Positions 1 through 8,734 are shown, counted from the first letter of the stretch. The stretch: 25,347 bases of DNA from Anaerolineae bacterium (GCA_030612185.1 JAUWOI010000005.1:1-25347), one strand, 5' to 3'. Program-made: numbers and translations. Notes: a model not told the origin generated them from the sequence alone.

Positions 1-2072
1 GCCAGGGATACGTGTCTCTGCAATGAACTATGATCGGCTCCCCACTCCCCGGACATCGGGTTTAAGTGGACCACTTGTGTCTCTTCCCTGCCGTCACTGC
101 CGCTCTGCCAGGGGAACATCGCTCCCTCGTACCCATACTCTTTTGCATAAGCCCTGGCCTGATCCAATCTTCGATACCGGTAAAGCAGTACAGACCTGGC
201 TGTGTCCGGGAAATGCAGATCGTAGAACGGCAGGACAAACAGTTCGTCCCAGAAAATATGCCCGCGATAGGCTTCCCCGTGTAATCCCCTGGCCGGAATC
301 CCCGCATCAATGTTTACGTTGTGGGGCGAGACTGTTACCAGTGAATGGTATAGATGCAGCCTGATTAGTTTTTGTGCCAGGCGGTCTCCTTCTATCTGAA
401 TATCAATTTTCTTCCATACGTCTGCCCAGGCGGCGGCACTGGCCTGTAACACCTCTTCAAAACTGCCGCTATTCTGCAGGGCCTCTTGCGCTGCTGCCAG
501 TGGGTTCTTTATGTCCTTATCATTGGAAGTATAGAGAGATACCACTTTGTCAACAGTGATGGGACAATCTTTCTTTGCTTCCAGATCGAAGGTCGAATAG
601 ACAGCCCCCGCCTTTTTATCCAGGGTGATATCTGGATCAACACGCTCACTATTAACGGAAACAAGAACTTTGGCAACCTCTGCTATCTGAATCCGGGATT
701 GATTAGTTTGTAGATGTATGTAACTGGTATTATCCCGCCCCCCTTCAGTAACCGGCTCCAGGTGTTTTGAACTGAGTTGACGATAGCGTTCAACGCCTGC
801 GTTAATGATGCTGCCGGCCAATCCCGAGCGGATAAAAATGCGCTCAGAGTAGTTCAGGGGTGTAATACTGTACCTGAGCGCTGCCAGATGGGGTTGGGCC
901 ATACTGGCCAAGCGGCTGGATTCGATCAGGGTTTCTCTGGCGGCGGTATCTCTCACCACCATCCTTCTGTAAAGAACGCCATTCCGAAAATCCAGCCGGC
1001 GGGTGAAACTGACGATCTCGATTTTGTTTACGTCCAACCATTCATCATTCCCAATTCTAAAGGTTAAAGGCAACCAGTTGGGGCAGTTCACGAAATCTTC
1101 GTTGACGATGGTTCGCCCGGCCACCTCGGATTCCAGCCGGTTATACACCCCAGCAATGTAGGTGCCCGGATAATTTGTGCCATTCGTTTCGGATTCTTCC
1201 AAGGCACCGCGAGTCCCGAAATACCCGTTCCCCACCGTGCAGAGCGCTTCCCGGGTTCCTTCTTTCTCCCTGGAGTAATCAAAGTAACTCAGGGACCATT
1301 GGTCTTCGTCGAGTCCTTTTGAGAACCACTCGTCCAGGTCCTCAATATCAATTTCTCCCATATCCCTGACGACGATATCTGCGCCGTTTAGTTTCAGTTC
1401 CATCTCGTTGTCTTCCCGGGCAACGCCCAGGACCAGACCGAAGTTCCCGTTCAATCCCGCCTGCACACCGGAAACGGCATCCTCCACGATAACGGCACGG
1501 TCATAAAATACTCCAAGATTATCGCAGGCGGTAGTGAAGATGTCGGGTTCCGGTTTTCCTTTTAATTTGAGTTCAGCGGAGACAATTCCATCTACCCGCG
1601 TTTCAAAGAGGTCTGATAGTCCGGCTGCATCCAAGACTGCCTTGCAATTTTTGCTGGATGAAGCCACACCCACTCTAATACCCCTATCACGCAGATTCTT
1701 GACAAGGTCCACGGTGGAAGAGAATACCTTCACCCCTCCCCCGGCAATCATCTCGTTAAAGAGTTCGTTCTTGTGGTTGCCCAATCCACAGATTGTCTCC
1801 TGGCGCGGACTATCAGCCGGGTCACCATAGGCAAGATCAATGTTCCGCGATTGCAGGAATGAGGCCACCCCCTTGTACCTGGGTTTTCCATCCACGTAGG
1901 GCAAATAGTCGTGGGTGTGGGAAAACTCACGGAAAGGTTCACCGGTCTTTTCGGCACAGGCCTTCAGGAATTCGTCAAACATCCGCTTCCAGGCGGCGCT
2001 GTGCACTGAAGCAGTGTGGGTGATCACACCATCCAGATCAAAGATAACGGCATCAAAGTTGTGTTTTGACAT
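1..2072 (-). CDS. Beta-phosphoglucomutase (HAD) / GH65 glycoside phosphorylase fusion, C-terminus off the window
   Basis: One open frame of 690 codons runs from an ATG at 2072 off the left edge. Residues 1-250 are a HAD phosphatase-fold mutase: FDLDGVI (D12, D14), GVASSSKN (138-142), GKPEPD (172-177) and VIVEDAVSG (194-202), typical of beta-phosphoglucomutase. From about residue 258 the chain becomes GH65, with YFDYSREKEGTREAL, GNGYFGTRGALEE, then RGHIFWDELF and YEGAMFPWQS near residues 605-655. In GH65 the catalytic Glu (GPDEYH-type motif) lies further downstream, outside the window. GH65 enzymes phosphorolyse alpha-glucobioses such as maltose, kojibiose or trehalose to beta-glucose 1-phosphate, which the fused mutase would turn into glucose 6-phosphate. 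The disaccharide specificity cannot be read from this part. It is the last visible gene of the sugar operon, 28 bases after the toroid gene. The Shine-Dalgarno is weak (AGGA, 10 bases before ATG). Confidence 0.9.
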   Translation of the reverse strand, partial: MSKHNFDAVIFDLDGVITHTASVHSAAWKRMFDEFLKACAEKTGEPFREFSHTHDYLPYVDGKPRYKGVASFLQSRNIDLAYGDPADSPRQETICGLGNHKNELFNEMIAGGGVKVFSSTVDLVKNLRDRGIRVGVASSSKNCKAVLDAAGLSDLFETRVDGIVSAELKLKGKPEPDIFTTACDNLGVFYDRAVIVEDAVSGVQAGLNGNFGLVLGVAREDNEMELKLNGADIVVRDMGEIDIEDLDEWFSKGLDEDQWSLSYFDYSREKEGTREALCTVGNGYFGTRGALEESETNGTNYPGTYIAGVYNRLESEVAGRTIVNEDFVNCPNWLPLTFRIGNDEWLDVNKIEIVSFTRRLDFRNGVLYRRMVVRDTAARETLIESSRLASMAQPHLAALRYSITPLNYSERIFIRSGLAGSIINAGVERYRQLSSKHLEPVTEGGRDNTSYIHLQTNQSRIQIAEVAKVLVSVNSERVDPDITLDKKAGAVYSTFDLEAKKDCPITVDKVVSLYTSNDKDIKNPLAAAQEALQNSGSFEEVLQASAAAWADVWKKIDIQIEGDRLAQKLIRLHLYHSLVTVSPHNVNIDAGIPARGLHGEAYRGHIFWDELFVLPFYDLHFPDTARSVLLYRYRRLDQARAYAKEYGYEGAMFPWQSGSDGREETQVVHLNPMSGEWGADHSSLQRHVSL

Positions 2073-2100
2073 GACAAGACCATCCTGTTTAGTGCTATGT

Positions 2101-3042
2101 TTACCCCTCAATGCGCCCAAAGGCGTGGAGCGCGGTCAAGGCCCTGAGTGTCAAGTGACCGCGCCACTCACGTTTGGCTTGTTCCCACACGTCTGGATAG
2201 AAATCACCCCAGGTCCAGACCGGATCCCACGTGCCGTCAGGGGTTTGATGGTCAATCTGGTAATCCAGGTGTGCTTGCAAAGCGTCCCAGAATAGATCTG
2301 CCACGATGGACTGCGGCGATGAAACCAATTTGAGTGGTGCGATACAGTAGGAATCCCACTCCTGCGGATCACGGCTGACAGCAGTGGGGATTACGGCACG
2401 AACCCGCGTTATCAGGCGATCCTTAAAGTGCTGCGGCAGTTCCGCCGTTTCCGCCAGTCTCAAGGCATAGCCGAGGTCGTCCCCGCCTCCCGTCCCCAAT
2501 GTCTCAACGGTCTCAATATCTGTAACCGTACGCTCGGTCACGTCGTTGAGCCAATCGGCCGGCACGAGGGATGAGAAATGGTGCAGCAAGCCCACGATCT
2601 CGGCCCGTGGAATGATCTGAAAGCCATCGAACGTGCGGGCGAGGCTACCGTCTTCGTCGTGCCACCATCCGGCGTGGGGGAACTCGTTCGTGTCGTGCGG
2701 AGTAACCCGCCACACTTTGGCCTGAATGTCGAACGTCGCGAGTAGAAATTGCACAGCCTTGCGGACCATTGGATGGTCTGCGGAACACTTTAGTTCCTTG
2801 AGCATACACAGACCAATTCCGGTCGCGAGGGCTGATGAGCTGGGCGTGCGTAAGTCCGGCTCAAGCGCACGTCCGAACCCGCCATCATCATTTTGAAAGC
2901 GTGCCAGTTCAGCAATCACGCTCTCGGCAGAGGCTCCCTCGAACCGATACTCGAACGTCGCTCGGTCCAGTGGCCTGGCTTGGGTTCTGAGGAACTGGCG
3001 TGCCCGGTCAAATGCCTTACGGCTTAGTCGTTTCATGTTCAT
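2101..3042 (-). CDS. Alpha-alpha-toroid (prenyltransferase/squalene-oxidase-like repeat) protein, function unknown
   Basis: A 313-residue protein with no signal peptide or membrane segment. It carries QW-like repeat motifs of the terpenoid cyclase/prenyltransferase alpha-alpha toroid fold: FQNDDGGFGRALEPDLR (49-65) and, near the C-terminus, QTPDGTWDPVWTWG. Stretches such as HAGWWHDEDG also fit toroid helices. The Asp-rich catalytic motifs of true cyclases are not evident, so an isoprenoid-cyclase role should not be assumed. The fold is also used for binding or hydrolysing other substrates. The start is ambiguous between ATG 3042 and ATG 3036; a GGGGG stretch precedes both. It begins 7 bases after the aldo/keto reductase stop and is followed within 30 bases by the HAD-GH65 gene, so it is probably co-transcribed with the sugar genes. 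Confidence 0.75.
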   Translation of the reverse strand: MNMKRLSRKAFDRARQFLRTQARPLDRATFEYRFEGASAESVIAELARFQNDDGGFGRALEPDLRTPSSSALATGIGLCMLKELKCSADHPMVRKAVQFLLATFDIQAKVWRVTPHDTNEFPHAGWWHDEDGSLARTFDGFQIIPRAEIVGLLHHFSSLVPADWLNDVTERTVTDIETVETLGTGGGDDLGYALRLAETAELPQHFKDRLITRVRAVIPTAVSRDPQEWDSYCIAPLKLVSSPQSIVADLFWDALQAHLDYQIDHQTPDGTWDPVWTWGDFYPDVWEQAKREWRGHLTLRALTALHAFGRIEG

Positions 3043-3049
3043 ACCCCCA

Positions 3050-3975
3050 CTATCTGGCTCCGTACTTGCGGATCATGCGGTAGGGATAGCCCTCTTCGAT
3101 GGTGCTGGCCTCGTTCAGGCGGGTCAGTTCCTCGCCGGTCAGTTCCCAGCCGACGGCTCCCAGGTTGTCTTCCAATTGGGCCGGCGTGCGGACGCCGACG
3201 ATGGGCGCTACGACGGCCGGCTGAGCGCGCAGCCAGCCCGCTGCGAGTACTCGCGGCAGGCCTCCTCGGCAAAGTCCGGCGTGATGGCGATGCGGCCTTC
3301 GGTCGGGCGGTCGCCGGGGCGGTATTTGCCCGACAGGAAGCCGCCGCCTAGCGGCCCCCACGGCGTCAGGCCCAACCCCTCGGCCTCGAACAGCGGGACG
3401 AACTCGCGCTCGATGTCGCGCACGACCAGGCTGTACTGATACTGCGCGGCGATGAAACGCGCCCAGCCGTGGCTGTCGCTCACGCCCAGCGACTTCATCA
3501 CCTCCCAGGCCTTGAAGTTACTCACGCCGACGTAGCGTACCTTGCCCGCCGTCACCAGGTCGTCGAAGGCGCGGAGCGTCTCCTCAATGGGCGTGATGGG
3601 GTCCCATAAGTGGGCGTAGAACAGGTCCACGTAGTCGGTGCCCAGGCGGCGCAGGCTGGCCTCGCAGCCGGCGCCGATGTGCCGCCGCAAGAGGCCCACG
3701 TCGTTGGGGTCGTCGCTCATGCGACCGCGCACCTTGGTGGCCAGCACGACGCCGTCGCGCCGATCCTGCAGTGCCTTGCCAGTGATCTCTTCCGAGTAGC
3801 CGCCAACGTAGACGTCGGCGGTGTCTACGAAGTTGCCGCCGGCGTCGAGGAACTGGTGGATCATACGGATGGCGGTCGGTTCGTCGGCGCCACTGGTGTC
3901 GTCGCCAAAGACCATCGTGCCCAGGCACAACTCGGAGACGATCAGGCCACTGTGGCCTAATGGTTTGTACTGCAT
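3050..3975 (-). pseudogene. Aldo/keto reductase, frame broken near 3220-3260
   Basis: The N-terminal frame starts at ATG 3975 after a good GGAGG (6-base spacing). It gives LGHSGLIVSELCLGTM, the catalytic DTADVY region (Asp and Tyr), a Lys in ATKVRG and a His in FYAHLWDP, as in NADPH-dependent aldo/keto reductases. It continues through WGPLGGGFLSGKYRPGDRP and then stops at 3208. The family's C-terminal segment is present in another frame, from about 3245 down to the stop at 3050 (WLRAQPAVVAPIVGV, then LEDNLGAVGWELTGEELTRL). Between FAEEA and AGWLRAQP about 20-25 residues usual for the family are missing, so a deletion as well as a frameshift is likely. The break coincides with a short palindrome resembling the repeat family seen elsewhere in the window. 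The enzyme is probably inactive as it stands, unless this is an assembly error at a hairpin. Confidence 0.8.
3237..3260. repeat. Possible minimal copy of the 12-bp-unit palindromic repeat inside the broken reductase gene
   Basis: The segment has the order CCCGC, CGAGTACTCGCGG, CAGG, the same as the core of the palindromic repeat at 15470-15519 when two 12-bp units are removed. By eye 22 of 24 aligned bases agree, with a 3-base gap. It lies exactly where the reductase changes frame. The match is short and was noticed after the repeat family was known, so chance cannot be excluded. Confidence 0.4.
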
Positions 3976-4090
3976 TTCACACCTCCCAAATCACAGAGTA
4001 AAATCGTCCCGCACAAATGCGGCCGCTTGAGCGGCGAAAGCGTCGCCAATCCGGTCGAGCAGTTCACCCGGGCAACAGGTCGCCAGCCAG

Positions 4091-5326
4091 TTAAAAGCCA
4101 TTGGCACGGGCGACTTGACCGAGCCACCGCCCGCTCGGTTTAACTGCTCGTGTTTGTGTCTCTCTGTCAACCGCGACGAGACCAAAAGTGGGCCGATAGC
4201 CGAGCCTCCACTCAAAGTTGTCAAAGGCAGACCAGGCGTAATAGCCGCGTATGTCCAGGCCGTCGTCCAGGCAGTTGGCGACGCCTCGCAGCGCCCGGCG
4301 ATAGTATTCCAGGCGGCGTGTGTCGTCGGCTGTGCCAATGCCGTTCTCGGTGACGATCATGGGAACGCCGGTCACCCGGTTGGCGTAGCACAGGGTCGCT
4401 TCCAGAGCCTCTGGCCAAAACTCGTAACCCATCTGGGTCAGTTCCACGCCTTCTTCAGTGGGCAACGGGCCGTCTGGCCCAAAACGTATGCGGCTGTAGG
4501 TTTGCACGCCCACAAAGTCATCCTCTCGCGCAGCCTCCAGAAAGACATCCTGGATCTCGTGACAAAAGTGGTCGCGTGTGGCCTCGCCGCCTGCGACAGC
4601 CTGCATATCTTGCAGCGCGATCGTCATCCCCACAGGCAAATCGGGCCGTTCCGCCTTGATTGCCACGACGGCCTGCTTGTGCGCCGCCAGAATCACGTCG
4701 CGCCCCTGCTTTGAGCCAGCGAACAAAAATGGAGCAAATCTATCCGGCGGTACGCCAAAGGCTTGCGTAGCCGCTTCCATAAACGTTGCCTGTTGCGGAT
4801 TTTCTTCCTGGTCGGATGACCACAGCAGCTGAACCATCATCGGAATATTGACCTCATTGATGGTGCAGGCAACGTCAATCAGGTCGCCCAGGTGTTGGGT
4901 GGCTTTGGCACAGTAACGGGCAAATCTCTCAGCCGTGTCCTCGTCCGTCCATCCACCGGCTCCAATCAGCCAACGGGGTGAGGTGAAGTGGTGAAACGTC
5001 ATTGCGGGCTTGAGGCCGTTCTCGTGGCAAACCTCCAGCATCCGCCGGTAGTGATCCAGGGCTGCTCTGGAAAAGTGCCCTTCTTCCGGCTCGATCCGCG
5101 CCCATTCAATGGAGAAACGATAACTGTTGAAACCCAGTTCGGCCAAAAGGGCAATGTCTTCAGAATAGCGATGGTAATGGTCAATTGCATCGCCTGACGG
5201 TTCCGCAAATATGGTTTCTGGCAGATGTTCCAAAACCCAGAAGTCACTGTTAACATTGTTCCCTTCGACTTGATGAGCGGCTGTGGCAGTGCCCCACAAA
5301 AACCCCGGCGGAAATTTCGTTTGCAT
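4091..5326 (-). CDS. GH1 family beta-glucosidase
   Basis: A 411-residue cytoplasmic enzyme, somewhat shorter than the usual 440-470 residues of GH1. The frame is open further upstream, but ATG 5326 is preferred because AAGGAGG lies 7 bases before it and the protein then begins with the family hallmark FPPGFLWGTATAAHQVEG (5-22). Further landmarks are FSIEWARIEP (71-80), FHHFTSPRWL (111-120), the acid/base Glu158 in TINEVN and the nucleophile Glu327 in IVTENG, followed by WSAFDNFEW (365-373). GH1 retaining enzymes hydrolyse beta-glucosides, beta-galactosides or beta-fucosides; the exact aglycone or sugar preference cannot be told. It follows the GH97 gene by 68 bases and precedes the reductase gene by 115 bases. 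Confidence 0.93.
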   Translation of the reverse strand: MQTKFPPGFLWGTATAAHQVEGNNVNSDFWVLEHLPETIFAEPSGDAIDHYHRYSEDIALLAELGFNSYRFSIEWARIEPEEGHFSRAALDHYRRMLEVCHENGLKPAMTFHHFTSPRWLIGAGGWTDEDTAERFARYCAKATQHLGDLIDVACTINEVNIPMMVQLLWSSDQEENPQQATFMEAATQAFGVPPDRFAPFLFAGSKQGRDVILAAHKQAVVAIKAERPDLPVGMTIALQDMQAVAGGEATRDHFCHEIQDVFLEAAREDDFVGVQTYSRIRFGPDGPLPTEEGVELTQMGYEFWPEALEATLCYANRVTGVPMIVTENGIGTADDTRRLEYYRRALRGVANCLDDGLDIRGYYAWSAFDNFEWRLGYRPTFGLVAVDRETQTRAVKPSGRWLGQVARANGF

Positions 5327-5394
5327 GCTAGATCCTCCTTGAACTTTTGAGAGTGCAAATTCTTTACAAAATGAGTCAAAATTCTGGACGCAGG

Positions 5395-7602
5395 TTAACG
5401 CAGATGCACGCTGACCCACTGATTCGCTGATTCACCGATTCGCGGGATATGATTTGCCTCATCTCCGGTGGCCGGGCGGATGCGGATAGCCTGCCCGCCC
5501 CCGGGAGCAAGTCTGAGACTTAGTACGGTGTCGCTGTCAACCAGTGTCTCATAGATGTCAATGGACAACGGATTGCTCTCCCAATCGGCGTCGGCTCCGT
5601 CGGCGTATATTTCGGCCACGTACTTTTTGCCCGCTTCGAGGAAGGTGAGCGGTGCCTCCAGCGTACGCTCACTTTCGTCGGTGATGCTGCCTATGTACCA
5701 GTCCTGGCTGTCTCTGTCCTGGCGAGCAATGGTGACGTATTCGCCAATTTCGGCGTGTAATACCTTCGTGTCCTGCCAGTCAACAGGCACGTCCAGGATG
5801 AATTGGAACGCGGGATGGTCCTCGTAGTTTTCGGGCAAGTCAGCGGCCATGTGCAGCGGGCTGTAGATGACCACGTAAAGGGCCAGTTGTTTGGCCAGCG
5901 TGGTATTGACCCGGTTGTTGGGCTGGTATTTATCAAAGAACAGATCGAAAATGCCCGGCGTGAAATCAAAGGGTCCCGCAAGCATGCGGGTAAATGGGAG
6001 GATGGTGGTATGCTCTGGCGGGTTGCCGCCCTCTCCATCCCACGCGTTGTACTCCTGTCCCCGCGCCCCTTCGCGTGTCATCATGTTCGGATAGGTGCGC
6101 CTGATACCTGTGTCCTTGATGGGTTCGTGAACATCCAACATTATGTGGTATCTGGCTGCGGTTTCGACCACCTTTCTGTAATGTCTCACCATGTACTGGC
6201 CATGATGCCACTCCAATCCCACGAGATTGCCTTTTTCGTCTCTGCGTTTAATTCCCTGCCCCCAGCCCACGTACCCCGTCTTGACTGTGTTGATCCCCAG
6301 GTCGCGGAAAAAAGCGAAAGCGTCCTCCAACTGCTGTTCGTAATTCACCACGGCAGCGCCTGTCTCGTGGTGGCCAACGAGCGCGACACCTTTGGCTGCT
6401 GCGTAGGCGCTCAGTTCTTCGATGGCAAAGTCGTCATAAGGGGTGGTAAAGTCGAAGCGATTCCCATATTTAGTCCAATCGCCGTCCCAGCCCAAATTCC
6501 AACCTTCGACCAGCACCCCTGGGAAACCGTATTGGGCCGCAAAGTCTATATATCTCTCGGCATTATCAGTCGTAGCGCCGTGTATAGCGCCGGAGCCCCA
6601 CGTGTACTTGCCAATATGCATACCCCACCAGATGCCTACATACTTTGTGGGTTTGATCCACGACACGTCATCCAGTTTATTGGGCTCGTTGAGATTCAGG
6701 ATGAGATAGGACGTGATCAAATCACCCGCGTTTTCCGCGATCTGAATGGTACGCCACGGAGTCTGGTGCGGGGTAGATGCTTTCACTTTGACGCCGTCTG
6801 ACCACGGGACGAGGTCACAAAGCAGCGTGTTGTCGTCGGAGCCCACCAGCGTCATGGATGCATAGTCTGTCAAATTGGCCTCGTGGATACTCAGGAACAG
6901 GCCGTCGGCGGTTTCCATGGTCAGTGGCGTATGCACGGCCTGGAGGTCCTCGCTGAGGGAACTGATGGGAGATTGCGTGTACAGATATTCGTAGCGGTTG
7001 TCCCGGTAAGCAGGAATCCACCAGGCCTGATGATTACCTGCCAGGACAAACTCGGTCTCCTCATCCATGATTTGGAAGTCGGAGAGGTTGTCTTGCTCGG
7101 GCAACTCGTAACGGAAGCCCAATCCGTCGTCGTATACGCGGAAGACCACAGTCATCTTGCGGTGCGCCGCTGTGGTTTCTTCGAGATTTACCCGGAGTTC
7201 GTTGTAGTGATTGCGGATTTCCTCGACTTCGCCCCAGGGCTGGGTCCAGGTCTCGTCAAAACTGTCCAGTTTGCTCTCGACGACAGTCAAGTTCTGGTTC
7301 AGTGGCTCGGCATCCTTGAAGATGAAGCCCAGTTTCGATGGTTTGATTATGTCCTCGCCGGAACGGCTGACCGCGTAGTATGGGACGCCGTCCTCAAGCA
7401 CGAAGGTGACTTGAATCCTGCCATCTGGTGAAGAGACGTGAATACCATCACCCGGTACAGGCGCAGCAGTTGGGTGGGGTGTTGGGGTTGTTTCAGGTGC
7501 TTGACAAGCGACCAACAGAGATACACCGCACAGAGCAATGAGAACTAGAACCAGTACGCGGGGTATTTGCGATCGTTTAAGAACATTACTGATGTGACAC
7601 AC
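5395..7602 (-). CDS. GH97 family glycosidase (alpha-glucosidase type), predicted lipoprotein
   Basis: Residue numbers use the GTG start at 7602, chosen because GGAAGGAG lies 7 bases upstream. An ATG-initiated reading from 7665 begins inside an octamer repeat and has no ribosome site. The N-terminus is a lipoprotein signal: Lys/Arg, hydrophobic VLVLVLIALCGVSLLVA, Cys33 in a LVAC lipobox, then a Thr/Pro linker. The mature part (735 residues in all) is a full GH97: N-terminal beta-sandwich, a barrel with KYVGIWWGMHIGKYTWG and GFPGVLVEGWNLGWDGDW, and a C-terminal beta domain. GHHETG, VHEPIKDTGIRRTYPN and TREGARGQEYNAW match the carboxylate motifs of inverting SusB-like alpha-glucosidases rather than the retaining alpha-galactosidase branch; this is from memory of the family. 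It would act outside the cytoplasmic membrane on starch-like oligosaccharides, feeding the cytoplasmic phosphorylases. The last codons lie in degenerate octamer repeats. Confidence 0.92.
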   Translation of the reverse strand: MCHISNVLKRSQIPRVLVLVLIALCGVSLLVACQAPETTPTPHPTAAPVPGDGIHVSSPDGRIQVTFVLEDGVPYYAVSRSGEDIIKPSKLGFIFKDAEPLNQNLTVVESKLDSFDETWTQPWGEVEEIRNHYNELRVNLEETTAAHRKMTVVFRVYDDGLGFRYELPEQDNLSDFQIMDEETEFVLAGNHQAWWIPAYRDNRYEYLYTQSPISSLSEDLQAVHTPLTMETADGLFLSIHEANLTDYASMTLVGSDDNTLLCDLVPWSDGVKVKASTPHQTPWRTIQIAENAGDLITSYLILNLNEPNKLDDVSWIKPTKYVGIWWGMHIGKYTWGSGAIHGATTDNAERYIDFAAQYGFPGVLVEGWNLGWDGDWTKYGNRFDFTTPYDDFAIEELSAYAAAKGVALVGHHETGAAVVNYEQQLEDAFAFFRDLGINTVKTGYVGWGQGIKRRDEKGNLVGLEWHHGQYMVRHYRKVVETAARYHIMLDVHEPIKDTGIRRTYPNMMTREGARGQEYNAWDGEGGNPPEHTTILPFTRMLAGPFDFTPGIFDLFFDKYQPNNRVNTTLAKQLALYVVIYSPLHMAADLPENYEDHPAFQFILDVPVDWQDTKVLHAEIGEYVTIARQDRDSQDWYIGSITDESERTLEAPLTFLEAGKKYVAEIYADGADADWESNPLSIDIYETLVDSDTVLSLRLAPGGGQAIRIRPATGDEANHIPRIGESANQWVSVHLR
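5408..5445. repeat. Degenerate octamer repeat at the 3' end of the GH97 gene
   Basis: On the minus strand about four 8-bp units of the form GAATCAGY (variants GAATCGGT, GGGTCAGC) run through the final codons of the GH97 gene. They resemble the GAATGAAC octamers that overlap the end of the GH130 gene. Confidence 0.6.
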
Positions 7603-7634
7603 AGGTTCACTCCTTCCGCTAACATTTCGTCCCT

Positions 7635-7714
7635 CGTTCATTCGCTCATTCGCCCATTCGTCCATTCGTTCATTCGCCCATTCGTTTATTCGCTCATTCG
7701 TTCATTCGTTCATT
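7635..7714. repeat. Ten tandem 8-bp units between the GH130 and GH97 genes
   Basis: Ten consecutive units of consensus CGTTCATT on the plus strand (GAATGAAC-type on the minus strand), with substitutions only at the third to fifth bases (CGCTCATT, CGCCCATT, CGTCCATT, CGTTTATT). The array supplies the GH130 stop codon and fills most of the spacer to the GH97 ribosome site. Because 8 is not a multiple of 3, the array puts an ATG in every frame, which explains the spurious upstream extension of the GH97 frame. Confidence 0.9.
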
Positions 7715-8633
7715 CAGCGTTGAGGGCGAAGTCGAGCAACTCGTCCAAACGACAGGTCGCCAGCCCAATCACGTGATCGCCGCCGCCGTAGTAGACGTAG
7801 ACCGTGCCATCCACCACCGGGTTAGCGCCCGAGAAGACCACGTTGGGCACGTCCCCTCGCAGTTCCCATAATTCCTCCGGCCAGAAGATAGGCTCGGTCG
7901 GGCGGCCAAGCACCTGGGTTGGATCATCCAGGTCGAGCAGCAGCACGCCCAGGCGATAGACGTGGTCGCCGTCGTAGGCGTGGTTGAGGAGCAGCCAGCC
8001 GTGTTCCGTTTCAATCGGTATGCCGTTGTTGCCGACGCTCGTGCAGTCCCACCAATTGTCCTCGCGTGGGCCGTAGATGGGGGCCATATCCTGTTCCTGC
8101 CAGGTCAGCAGGTCGTCCGAATAAGCCAGCCAGACGTGAGGCAAGCGGCGGTGCAGAGCAGCGTAACGGCCTCCAATCTTGCGTGGGAAGAGCACGTGGT
8201 CTTTGTTGTCCTCGCCGCGCACGATAGGCCCCAGCCGTTCCCAGGTGATCAGGTTCTCGCTGCGGGTGATCATGGGCAGGATGCCACCGCCGGCGTGGGT
8301 CGGTTCGCCCGGGCCGTGGAACTCGTGCCCGTAGGCGGTGTAGGTCATATAAAACACGCCGTCAATCTCGACCACGCGCGGGTCCTCGACGCCGCGCGAG
8401 TCTGTGCCGTCCACCGGCGACAGCACGGGGGAGCGCAACCGGTTCCAGTGCACGCCGTCCTGGCTGACCGCGTACCCGCAACGGCTGATCCAGTCCAAGC
8501 CCTGGGCGCGGTAGAACATGTGAAACAGGCCGTTGTGGTGGAGGACACCGGGGTTGAAGACGTTGTAACATTCCCAATCCGAACTCGGATCGGGGAGCAG
8601 GATGGGATTGGATGGATGACGTTGAAGTTTCAT
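7710..8633 (-). CDS. GH130 family beta-mannoside phosphorylase
   Basis: A 307-residue cytoplasmic five-bladed beta-propeller enzyme of usual GH130 length. Seen: [22 protein letters not shown] at the N-terminus, YRAQG (41-45), [10 protein letters not shown] (54-63), RGVEDPRVV (80-88) containing the Asp expected as general acid, [18 protein letters not shown] (145-162) and [14 protein letters not shown] near the end. GH130 enzymes phosphorolyse beta-mannosides (mannobiose, mannosyl-glucose, mannosyl-N-acetylglucosamine) to alpha-mannose 1-phosphate; some members hydrolyse instead. The acceptor cannot be told from sequence alone. ATG 8633 has GGAGG 10 bases upstream. The start overlaps the stop of a 34-codon ORF as ATGA, suggesting translational coupling. 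The stop lies in the octamer array before GH97. Confidence 0.9.
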   Translation of the reverse strand: MKLQRHPSNPILLPDPSSDWECYNVFNPGVLHHNGLFHMFYRAQGLDWISRCGYAVSQDGVHWNRLRSPVLSPVDGTDSRGVEDPRVVEIDGVFYMTYTAYGHEFHGPGEPTHAGGGILPMITRSENLITWERLGPIVRGEDNKDHVLFPRKIGGRYAALHRRLPHVWLAYSDDLLTWQEQDMAPIYGPREDNWWDCTSVGNNGIPIETEHGWLLLNHAYDGDHVYRLGVLLLDLDDPTQVLGRPTEPIFWPEELWELRGDVPNVVFSGANPVVDGTVYVYYGGGDHVIGLATCRLDELLDFALNAE

Positions 8634-8734
8634 GGGGCGATAACCTCCATTGGATATGTGAAATGTGCTGATTGACTGACAAACCTTTCTATCAGAGCAA
8701 TAAGGAAAGATGCAACCGCTCGCAAGTACTTCAT
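8630..8734 (-). CDS. Possible 34-residue leader ORF overlapping the GH130 start
   Basis: ATG 8734 is preceded by AAGGAGG with 5-base spacing, one of the best ribosome sites in the window. The reading frame of 34 codons starts [18 protein letters not shown] and ends in a TGA that overlaps the GH130 ATG (ATGA). The peptide has a short hydrophobic stretch (VASFLIALI). It could be a translated leader coupled to GH130, a small membrane peptide, or the relic 5' end of a lost gene. There is no family recognition. Confidence 0.4.
   Translation of the reverse strand: MKYLRAVASFLIALIERFVSQSAHFTYPMEVIAP

Noticed and set aside
3991..4101. A 36-codon minus-strand ORF between the GH1 and reductase genes
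   Set aside because: Its composition is protein-like, but it starts within the GH1 end without a ribosome site and matches no family. Not enough to call.
5803..6801. Long plus-strand ORF (332 codons) opposite the GH97 gene
   Set aside because: It is the antisense of a well-supported GH97 coding region, has no family motif and reflects codon bias of the real gene.
7603..7665. N-terminal extension of the GH97 protein to ATG 7665
   Set aside because: The extension is coded by octamer repeats and lacks a ribosome site. GTG 7602 has GGAAGGAG at ideal spacing and gives a normal lipoprotein signal.
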